Assembly (NCBI GenBank): GCA_950022655.1
Contig: OX465579.1
Span: 134,053,118 to 134,117,117 of the forward strand
Direction: 5' to 3'
Source of the DNA: Alentia gelatinosa
Taxonomy: Eukaryota > Annelida > Polychaeta > Phyllodocida > Polynoidae
DNA length: 64,000 nucleotides
Shown here: positions 35,553 through 44,814 of the stretch, in pieces
Layout: the number at the start of each line of letters is the position of its first letter
Position numbering within the stretch: position 1 is the first letter of the stretch
Program-made: the position numbers and the translations under genes
The notes under the pieces: model-generated
The model's database searches: none
What the model was told of the DNA's origin: nothing
What the model saw: only the letters and a program-made list of their open reading frames with translations

Positions 35553-35960
35553 CTATAGACAATAATCGATGGTTTTGTGGACAGGCGGCCATAAACCACG
35601 AGAGGTTGACGCGTAGTAATACACGAGCGCTAGTGAGTGTATTACGACGTCAACCTCGAGTGGTTTACAGAGCTGCCTGTCCACAAAACCATCGTTTGTT
35701 GTATCTATTATCCATTTTTTCCCAATAAATTAAACCCAGTAATTGCCATATTAAATGGTATAACAATAGGAACTCTTTCTTTGCTCTATAGCAAAAGGGA
35801 CTATTTATCCCGTATACCATGGTTTTGAGGCCGTATATCACAGGTTTGTTTCCGTATACCACAGTTATTGTATCTGACAGGTTGTATACAATGGGTCAAG
35901 GTTTACTGAGTCCCCCTACATTTTCAATGGGGGCTTTGTATACGATTGATAATAAAACTT
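35553..35960 (+). mobile_element. Hairpin MITE copy 2 (GTGGACAGGCGGCC family)
   Basis: Arms at about 35553-35612 and 35648-35716 share GATGGTTTTGTGGACAGGC inverted. The loop is itself a palindrome around GAGCGCTAGTG. About 240 bp after the hairpin are conserved with copy 3 and include three CCGTATACCA-type phrases. Confidence 0.8.
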
Positions 35961-36251
35961 CAGATCTTTACAATATATCACATATAATCGATGTCTCTTG
36001 TCGGAACAGTGTCATAACCCTTGTCGGAAGCTCGCCTCCTCTAGTGCACACTACGATAACCTTCTGACATGCCCTGATAAGCCTGACATGTCGGAAGCCT
36101 CCCGACACGCTCTGACAATTCTAACATGTTGGAACTGCTGTAAGCACGTTGGGAGGCCTGTGACACAGAGTCTGTGTCGGAGCATATCACAGGCCATGTC
36201 GGGGCATTTCGCAGTCCTTGTCGTTTGCGGCGGAACGCAGAACGGCAAATA

Positions 36252-36684
36252 CAGTAGAACCCCGCCTAACGGACACCCCGCGTAAGCGGACACCCCGCGT
36301 CAGCGGACACTTTTGCTCGGAACGGAAATTTTCCCCTCTATTAGATGTTTAGTTTAACCCCGTGTAAGCGGTCATCCCGCGTAAGCGGGCACCCAGCGTA
36401 AGCGGACAGTTATTTCGGTACAAAAAGGCCTAAAACCCCGTGTAAGCGGACACCTCCGAGGGACACCCTACCAAAAATAGATAAATCTGTCTTTTTTTTC
36501 AGTGTTTATGAGTATATTCATAGAAAATACATTTTGTAATTCAAGGTTTAATAACTTCGGACCCAATTAAGATATCAGAAAATGGATTTCAGAACTATTA
36601 TCGCCTCTGTCTACCCTACTTATCTGTATATAACACATTTATATTGGGCTGGAGGAGGGTGTCCGCTTACGCAGGGTTTTACTG
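36252..36684. mobile_element. Pogo/Tc1-like MITE with TA duplication
   Basis: The element begins CAGTAGAACCCCGCC and ends GCAGGGTTTTACTG, with TA directly outside both ends (36250-36251 and 36685-36686). CAGTARAACCCC termini and TA target sites are typical of the pogo/Tigger branch of Tc1-mariner. The inside is tandem CCCCGCGTAAGCGGACA phrases. No transposase is present. Confidence 0.8.
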
Positions 36685-37007
36685 TAAACATATTCCCCAT
36701 CATGAATCTAAATATAAACTTGCTGCATGATCGTTTTCCTCATGTCTTTAGCAGTTTATTAGTCTTTATCTGGTGCTTCTAGGTTATTTATTCGAATATT
36801 CACAGAGTTATGACTTGCCAAGTCGTTGTCGGGGATGGGAGACCGACAACAGCCCACCCGCACTCCGACGCCTCTCTTCCGGGTCCGTGGTGGGGAGGTG
36901 CCGAGAATGCGGGCCGATATCACCTTGGGCCGTTATTACTTGTATTCACTGCAAGCACCACCCATCACTCTCATCCGTTGCCTGCAGGGCACCTCACAGA
37001 GGGAATT

Positions 37008-37325
37008 GGACGCCTTGAGCCTTTTACCGTTTGAGCCCGCTGTCAGCGCGAAAACGTGGACGTCTTGAGCCAACCCCGTGGACGCCTTGAGCCTACCACA
37101 TTTTAGTTCCAATTGGCAGGTTAGGGTTAGAATAGGGTGGGATAAGGGTTGAGTATATATATATGACTATAAACCAGTATAGGTGCACTTTTCAAAGTTT
37201 TTACAACTAGAAGCTCAAGGCCAACAAAACGGAGTAGGCTCAAGGCGTCCACAGGGTAGGATCAAGGCGTCCACAGAAAAACTCTAGGCGTCCAGGGCTC
37301 AAATCATCCCGGGTTCAAGGCGTCT
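37008..37325. repeat. Compound foldback A: inverted arrays of GGACGCCTTGAGCC
   Basis: At least three forward units (GGACGCCTTGAGCC, GGACGTCTTGAGCC) occur in 37008-37095 and at least three inverted units (GCTCAAGGCGTCCAC) in 37210-37320. They enclose a short AT-rich spacer. It could fold into a long hairpin. It has no ORF. Confidence 0.7.
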
Positions 37326-37327
37326 CT

Positions 37328-38315
37328 AAACGGTCCTTGGACCATACGCTTGCAAGCCTTTACGCTTGGGACGATAAGCTTCGTGCATTGGACGATACGA
37401 TTCGTTTTGGGGAGTTGGTGCGGTGGCTGCCTCGGATGATACGCTTTGTTTTCCAATATTGGTGGTTCGAATTGGCCAATCTTCTTCATATTTGAAACGT
37501 ATATAGATTACATATTTCCCTACCTTATGTATAAGTTTCATGTCTTAATTCTTATGAGAAGTGGGTGAAATCACCCGGAAAATGACAGGACCGCACTTGA
37601 GTGATAATAGGTGCACATAGCGATCGGAGAAAATGTCACACGAATAACGGCAAATTTACATAAGTTCCCTTTAGAGAATCAAACTATAAACCTACCCATC
37701 GTTTCATGAATGTATTTTGACATCTATTAGTCTTTACCTGGTGTTTCTACACCAATTATTCACAGAGTTATCACCTGAAATGTACAGAGAGGCTTTAGAC
37801 TTGTACTGTCAAAGTTTGATAACACTGACACACACAGTCGAATAGATCGACGGGCCGTATCGTACACAGAATTTTCCGCACTTCCCATAGGAATTAAGTA
37901 ATGAAACTTTTAGATGAGTTAGGGACATATGTGGCCTATAAGTTTTCCAAATATGAAGACAATCGGCCGCACCGATCTGAAGTTATTACCAAAATAAAAA
38001 ATGTCATGTAGCTGAAGTCAAGAAAAAGCGTATGGTCCGTCGCTCACGCGCGGAAAAGCGAGGCGTGCCGGCTCCGAAGCTTATCGTCCAGCATTCCCAT
38101 AAACCACCACAGACACCAGCACCACCTTCTCCCGGTCTCCAAACGCCAATTATCTAAAGAAAGGGGACCCATGTTGTAGCAGTGGATAGTAAAAGAAATG
38201 TAATTAAGAATGTCTAATCATTGAAACTCATTGAATTGAAAAGTATGCCAAATCGTCCAAGCGTGCCATATCATCCAGTTAGGTGCGCCATATCGTCCAT
38301 GCCAAAACGCTCGTC
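37328..38315. repeat. Compound foldback B: GGACGATAAGC arrays around a shared inverted core
   Basis: The outer left array has ACGCTTGGGACGATAAGCTT and GGACGATACG (37328-37450). The outer right array has AAGCTTATCGTCC and CATATCGTCCA (38025-38315). Inside are inverted arms 37465-37575 and 37865-37985 carrying GAATTAAG, ATGAAA and CAAATATGAAGA. The same arms occur in the element at 46705-47100. Confidence 0.7.
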
Positions 38316-38436
38316 TTTTCCCATCTTATTCTCTATCTCTGAGATGTAGAACACGACCAATCATTCGCATACCACTGTCACTGACCGCTATCACTGGACG
38401 ACGAAATATACTTGTATCTGTCGCATATGTCATAAT

Positions 38437-38452
38437 AAGCGGGGTTTTACTG
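38437..38452. repeat. Solitary pogo-type terminus
   Basis: TAAGCGGGGTTTTACTG followed by TA matches the inverted end of the MITE at 36684. No left partner lies close by, so it is either an orphan end or the right end of a composite starting at 36252. Confidence 0.5.
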
Positions 38453-38929
38453 TACAATGCGTTTGCGACGAATTTACTTGCTTAGATTTGGCCTCATCCA
38501 AGCATGGGGACAAAAATCACTCCTATTATCGCCCATGTAAAACCTTTTCTTTTTATTTTGTCTTGATAGCTAGTTTCAATTGAAATAAATATCAGATCAT
38601 ACTTACTTCGCCTTAAGTTGTGGGGATGTCATTGTCAATTGTACTATGAATCTCTATGCATGATCGTTTAAATATAAGAGTCCGGTAAAGTGTTATTGAC
38701 ACATGGTGGCCATGTGCATGTTGTTTACTGTTTGATTGTTAGTTTCGTATGAAATATTTTATGATAAGTAACACTAATATTAAGCACAGATGATTTTAAA
38801 AATATAGATATAATTTTCATTTGTTGCCACAATACTATCATCGCCAAAGTTATTGCAGAGAGGAGACATGTAGACGGCGAGTGTTAGATTAGTCTGCCTT
38901 GTACCCACCAGGGGCGCGGCAACGCCTAT

Positions 38930-39295
38930 ACGCTGGTTCATCGATCATTCGCTAGAGGGCACCACTTGGGGGCGCACGACGGTGCCCGCTGGGTTTCCGT
39001 GAATTGTGTACTTAGTTTCGGGTTGATATTGAGTTCCATGATTAGTTTATCTGTTGTTGCTTTCCAGTTGTGCTTGTCTGTTATTGTTTTTGGTAACCAG
39101 TATTGCATTATGCGTTTTGTTTTCATGTGTGTTTCTGGGTCCTTTTTTTTCAGCTTTTATGTCATTATAGGGGTGTGTAGGGGTGTTTTTAGTGTTCATC
39201 TGATTATGTTGTCCAGTATTGAGTTAATTTGTTTAGTTTGTTATTTATTCGGTCGCAATGTTTCTGATCCATAGTTAATTATGGGGGTGATGCAT
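38930..39295 (-). mobile_element. LINE fragment, same family as the 51.6-53.9 kb element
   Basis: On the minus strand YGSETLRPNK, then ILDNIIR and KDPETHMKTKRIMQYW, match YGAETWEPNK, IIDNIIR and KDPETIMKTKRILHNW of the larger copy in the same order and spacing. The fragment is 5'-truncated and contains stops. Confidence 0.75.
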
Positions 39296-40365
39296 GTTTT
39301 TTTCATGAGTTTCCATTTTCTATACTCATATATTTTTTATCAACGCACCATGCATGGCCAGTCAGCACTGAAGTAGCTACGAGAATGAAAAATTGAATTG
39401 AAAAAATGCATGCATGATATAGCCTGACAGAAGAGGATCACAGAGATTTTTGAATTTTGGAAATTGGTCAAGTAGTTCAAGAATTATGGAGGAAAGTCTA
39501 GTCAGATTAAGATTGAATTTGAGGAACTCGAGTACCGGTATATAGAAAACAGTAGACTGCATGACACCATAACAATTAGCACAAATGAACAGATTTATTA
39601 CAATAACTCTCTAGATACTCATGATAGTCATCGTATTTGGTATTCAGGGGTATTTTCACATGCTGAATCCAATGGAGATATTTATTTTCATGTATATTGA
39701 TGATTCCATAGTTAATTTGCATATTAATAGTGAAATCTGTAAGAATACTGCGTAAAGTTTGCAAAATAAACACTCAAATAATACTCCTCTCTAATCTAAA
39801 TCATGTCATACTAGCAAAGTTTATCTTTCACTTGAAAATAGGAATTTTGCCAGCTAATTTGCATAATTTATTTTGAAAATGAAGTCCCCAGCTGGATCAG
39901 AGAATCAATAAATTCAGTTTTTCGGTGTAGTTATTTCAAGGTGTTGGTCATGTACATCTATCAAACTATGATATATCATACATCAAATTAATCCTCTATG
40001 TACCAGGTATGCTCTTTGTAATGGCAGAGGTACTTATTTGTTTGATTCATTTATATTTGTGTGAAGGGCTTTTCTGGGTTTTTTTCAAATTGGTGCTTGA
40101 TCAAGTTGTTCTGGTCATAGAGATTTTGTACCAGCACTAAAGTGAAGCCTAAGATGCCCTATGATTGGCTAAAATAGTACGGTAATTTGGCACCTAAAAT
40201 TGCAGGACCTGTCAACAAATGGATGACCAATTTAACACGGTGTCTGACAGAGCAGTGGCTATGGAGCAGAGTATAGGCCCAGGCCAATTGATCCTCCTTG
40301 AATAAGGTGCCAATTAAAAATAAATTGCCCCTTTACTCCTACATTTATATTCACAGGAGAGCCCA

Positions 40366-40573
40366 GGGCCCTGTTTTTCAGTCACGACAATCGTTATGGG
40401 CGACGTGTTTTTGCCGTCAGTGTTCGATAGACACGACACTATAGTGAATAGGCGATAGGTCGTGAGTGTAAGAGGCGTAGGGCAGCCAGACGTGTTTTTC
40501 AGTGACGAAAATCGTGGGGTCACGTGATCGAAAATATCGCCCAAAGTGTCGTCGGTTCATGACACCTATGGAC
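40366..40573. repeat. Terminal fragment of the GGGCCCTGTTTTTC family
   Basis: It starts GGGCCCTGTTTTTCAGTC and is closely similar, in inverse orientation, to 47120-47329. That is the right end of the compound element in the ADPRM intron. It ends at GACACCTATGGACATG, after which the R1 repeat begins. Confidence 0.75.
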
Positions 40574-40574
40574 A

Positions 40575-40795
40575 TGCCTGTTGCAATATATATAAATACA
40601 CTGAACCGCAACAGGTGCCTATACAATATATAAAAATACACTTCTGTCGCCTGGTGCGGACCGGCATCGACGGTATCGAGACTCTAATTATTCAGAATAC
40701 ATTATTTTAATGTATTATAATGTAAGCCGCAAAAACTGTTTCCCGTCTTCCCTAATATATTTCGGTCTTGACCTATAGGTCAAACCGAAATAATA
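40575..40795. repeat. Dispersed repeat R1, copy 1
   Basis: It runs from GCCTGTTGCAATATAT to a near-perfect palindrome around GACCTATAGGTC (TTCGGT on one side, ACCGAA on the other). A copy with the same order lies at 45405-45628 and a partial one at 45143. Confidence 0.8.
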
Positions 40796-40796
40796 A

Positions 40797-42337
40797 ACAA
40801 ATTCGGCCCATTTGTCGGGCAGTTCCGACTAAGGACTCAGACAAGCAGAGAATGGCAGGGCAGCCTATATAGCTCATTTATTTTGTAATAAAATATTCCT
40901 CGTTAACACTTGTGCACTGCAATTCATCTCAGTGAACTCTTGTCGAGATGGCAGAGGATGAGATCCTTCTACAGGGGGACCTCTGCTGCAGCGGCAGATC
41001 TTCCTTCGTAGGGGGATGTCCCCCCCCCCCCCCCCCCCCCTCCACGATGGAAGGTTCTCTCATGCGTGCCTTAGTGGCCAGCCCCATGCAACTGGTGAAG
41101 ACGGTCTGGGCTGACCAGTTGTCACAAAGCACTGGACATGTGAGGATTGCAGCACCAGTTTGCTAGGGTGGATGGCCTCCAGAGGCATCACAGTCACCAT
41201 GCCGACTGGTGCGACAGCTGGACCTGCTCTGATTGCGGGCATAAATATCAGGCTGTCCGCAAGTCAGATTTTTGTGGCTCACCTACATCGCCACAAGGAC
41301 CGTTGGGTGGAGTTCCCCCTAGAAATTATTGCCCCCGATAGACTGTTCTTTTCCCCAGAAGAGCGTTCAAGGTCCAAGCCTTGAAGGGCAACGACGGAAG
41401 AAGAGACGTCTGCCAAGGTGCGACAAGAGGCTGCGGCTGCAGGGTCTTTTGGAGGTAAAGCCCGGAAGGACAAACACAAAAAGAAGCGGCACAGCAAGGA
41501 GCGCAAAGAGGGGAGGAAGAAGGAGGAGAGGCCCTCCCTGGTGGAGGCAAGCAGTGAATCGGCCACCTCTGCAGCAGCTGACCCGACCGCCCCGACTGCC
41601 GGGAGTGCGGAGGAGACAGCGACACACTCCCGAGGGGGTAGGCTGAGGAGTGGGGAGCAGTCATCCCAGCCGATGATTCCCCAGAAGCAAGCCCCCATGC
41701 CGACTTTGTCAGAGAAGGGCACCCTGGCAATCTTTCTTACATGATCGAGTCACTGGCAAGGCGGGTGGTCCATCACACCCCGGAAGGTAAAAGACGGAAG
41801 AAGGACTGTGCAGCTGGGGTAGTATTGTGGGGTCTGGACCAGGAGTCACCCCAGTTGCCTGTGGTAACCTTGGGCACACCCTCGACGTGGTGGGAAGGAG
41901 GGACGTTGTGGATCGGCGCTTAGTATTTCCGTTCATTTTGCAGAAAACGGCATAGAGAGAAGAGGGTGGTCAGCACCCCAAGGAGGCGGGGTCCCCTCCG
42001 GTAGCGGAGGCGAGGCAGGAAGTTCTGGGAGCGGAGAGAGGCAGGGGCAGGAGACAGGGAGAGGCTGACTATGGGCCCCCCAAAGAAGGAGGGTGAGGCC
42101 GTCCATGCGGGCTTGTGTGAGTTCCGGGGGAGCCTCAGTCTCAGGGTTTCTCCCGGGGTACGAGAGTTCGCAAGAGATGATGTTACCCACCTATGTATAT
42201 AAACAAACGCGGCCCATTTGTTGGGCAGTTCCAACTAAGGACTCAGACAAGCAGAGAATGGCAGGGTGGCCGATGTAGCCCATTTATTTTGCAATATAAC
42301 ATCCTTCGTTAACGCTTGTGCACTACAATTCCTCTAG
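40797..42337 (+). mobile_element. Direct-repeat-bounded element with decayed gag-like ORF (LTR/TRIM candidate)
   Basis: About 130 bp at 40797-40930 (CGGCCCATTTGTCGGGCAG, then AGACAAGCAGAGAATGGCAG) are repeated in direct orientation at 42205-42337. Between them, frame 3 from 41160 to 41744 is open except for one stop at 41382-41384. It encodes a hydrophobic segment (TAGPALIAGINIRLSAS) and then a Lys/Arg-rich one (KARKDKHKKKRHSKERK). Direct termini around a basic ORF suggest a small LTR-type element with only a gag-like remnant. The protein family is not recognised. Confidence 0.45.
41020..41040 (+). repeat. Poly-C run
   Basis: About 21 consecutive C inside the LTR-like element. Its length is unlikely to be reliable. 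Confidence 0.9.
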
Positions 42338-42992
42338 TCATCCTCTTCATTCCAATATCTATGGTGTCATGAATCCTCTAATTTGTGGAGCCATCATTTC
42401 TAGCAGAATTTCAAACAAGTACACATACTTTTTGATTTATTTTTATTTGGTTTTAATCGTGTGATAAACAAGTCTCAATGGGTGACTGAGTCATTCAATG
42501 TGTTACACAAAAAAACAACTTATGTTGTATGCGGATGATACGGTCATATATGGTGTAAACCCTGATAGAATCACAAATGTTGTATGTATATTAGGTGTCT
42601 TCAAAATAAATCTGTGTAAACACAATAAAAAATAAATACCCACTGTTTCGGCATATGACGTAAAAATACCGTACGGACCAGTGGTCCGTACAGGAAAATA
42701 CGGAATAATATTAGTCATATTAGTCCTGCAATATTGGAAGCACTTTTAACTAATTCATAAATCATAATTATTGTGAACTGTTACATTATATTATTATATA
42801 CCGGTGCACGAATGTCTCACTTATACGCACCAGGAGTATAAATTCCGTTCGACCACACCGTGGCGTAAAAATTATTAATTCTACCCACCGTACTATGTGA
42901 CTTGTTGATATTAGGAGCAAAAGAAATAAACAAACAAATGGCGGACATTTCCCCTATTCGGAAGATTATTTGTATAGTAAGATTGCCCAGCA

Positions 42993-42994
<2 letters not shown>

Positions 42995-43038
<44 letters not shown>
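42995..43038 (+). repeat. AC microsatellite
   Basis: About 22 AC units. Confidence 0.95.
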
Positions 43039-43040
<2 letters not shown>

Positions 43041-43321
43041 GAAATCAACGTTAAATGAATTCGGAGCAAAAGTTACTGTGTGACGTTATTACTACTACTC
43101 ACTCTCCCAGCAGATCTTCCATGGTGCTCATGCTTACTTTAATCTCTGCTATAACCTCCCGCTAGCACTCTCCATAATAACGTTCTGACGTCATCGCAGT
43201 GGGGCGAATCGCCCATATAGGATGACATTCGCTGAGTGCAGTTTCATTTCTGAGGTTCAAATAGGTTGATAGCATAAGTACAAAAATGGCATTTTAATCG
43301 AATTGCGGTATATAATAATAA

Positions 43322-43464
43322 AGAGACATGATTTGTGTGACTGAATTACATCTGTTCCTCGATATTTTGGTCAGATATACTCACCTCATTCTTCGAATTC
43401 GGTGAGTATTTCTGACCAAAATATCTCTGAAAAAATTCCATTCAGTCACACTAACCATGTCTCT
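43322..43464. mobile_element. Palindromic MITE
   Basis: The left arm runs from GAGACATG through GTGTGACTGAAT and GATATTTTGGTCAGATATAC. The right arm is its inverse, ending ATTCAGTCACAC and CATGTCTC. Arms are about 65 bp each around a TTCGAA centre, with AT-rich flanks. There is no coding content. Confidence 0.8.
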
Positions 43465-44488
43465 ATATTACATAATTGGTTGCTTAATATGGGCCAACAT
43501 AATGGATTCTAAACACATCAGAATATATAGTAACACAAACTCGTCTATAAAACTAAACGAATTGCCTGCTCCTTTGGAATTTACATCAAGAGCACAGGTA
43601 CAACAACACAATACCTAGAAACCTGTACGTTTTCTTGCGTATCGCTTATTTTAAAATTCCTATGGAATCACAGGGGTATGATTTACAGTTAAATGAAACA
43701 AAAACATATATGTCCCCTGACTTGTTCACTAATTATACCAAACCATTCCTTTCAGATATACTAATATAATATAAGAAGCTAGCAAAGAGACATTCAACCA
43801 AAGTAAGTTCACTGTTAAAATCTTTGTTTCGTGTTCCATTATATACAAACAGAGAAACCAGAGAACAAGATAACAGTCCATGCCTCATTTAGTTAATACC
43901 GGTACCTATTTTACAATCATAAATGCAATATTCTTAAAAAGGCTCCATTGATATGTACATTCGTTCAGCAATTACCAGAAGTGCTTACTTTAGTAAAAGT
44001 ACTGGAGGGAAAGTGTTATTCATACGAACCTCGGCACTAAAATAGTGACATGTACTGACAGGGCAATACTAGAGCGGCTCAGCCGAGGGTGCTATTGCCT
44101 CTATCATCACCACTTGCATCTATTCATAATCATCTCTAATAGTATGTATTAACATTTACAGTAATAAAACTAAAATTTCCTTCATTTTATGTAAACTCAT
44201 ATAAAATACATGAACTGACTCTTTCAACATTTCATCAAATAATTGGATTTGCAGTAATGGAGAATCTCATATGTGGAGTTGCCCGTGGAGACATGTCACA
44301 CATCACCTACCTATAGGATATAATTACAGTTCAATTGTAGATAAATATATTGTATTAACTTACATACGACACTTTGACGCTTAACGAGGCGACACAGGCG
44401 GTTTAAACCCCATCTCTAGCCGTGACAATATCGGGCGTCTGTTCTTTTATATTTTGGTTTAACCTGACAAGCATTCATGAAAACATGG

Positions 44489-44814
44489 TCAACTTGAATG
44501 ACAACTTGGCCTCTTCAGTTCGACAGTAACTTTCTCGATGGGCTTGGATCTGGGTCCTAAATTGTAGAGTTCCATTCGGTTGTTGTAAACGTGTGCAGTG
44601 ATAGTTGGATCCTCCGTGTCTATGCCTGCCTCAATAACTCCCCTCACTGTGACATGGTGGATGCCGTGTTCATCTACCGCATAGCCTCCTATGTGGTCAT
44701 GACCTGCTAAATAGGTCGCCACGCATGCATGTCGGTGAAACACCTCCAAGACTTCATCATAATTCCAGAGCATACAGAATGGATAGGTACTCGGTTGATA
44801 CAGTGGGATGTGCC
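44489..44814 (-). CDS. ADPRM: ADPRM coding exon 2 with stop
   Basis: The exon begins HIPLYQPSTYPFCMLWNYDE, holds the GHDHIGGY metal ligand motif, and ends ELKRPSCHSS before the stop. The acceptor is CGTTACAG. The GIHHVTVRGVIEAG strand is typical of the family C-terminus. Confidence 0.95.

Noticed and set aside
37000..38320. Phrase arrays as a CRISPR array
   Set aside because: Units are spaced irregularly, vary in sequence, occur in both orientations and lie in a eukaryotic genome with no cas genes.
38966..39274. 102-residue hydrophobic ORF that looks like a multi-pass membrane protein
   Set aside because: It is antisense to a LINE fragment whose minus-strand translation matches the element at 51.6-53.9 kb.
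41279..41730. Overlapping minus-strand ORFs of 147, 134 and 86 residues
   Set aside because: They mirror the low-complexity, GC-rich plus-strand frame and show no domain. They are shadows.
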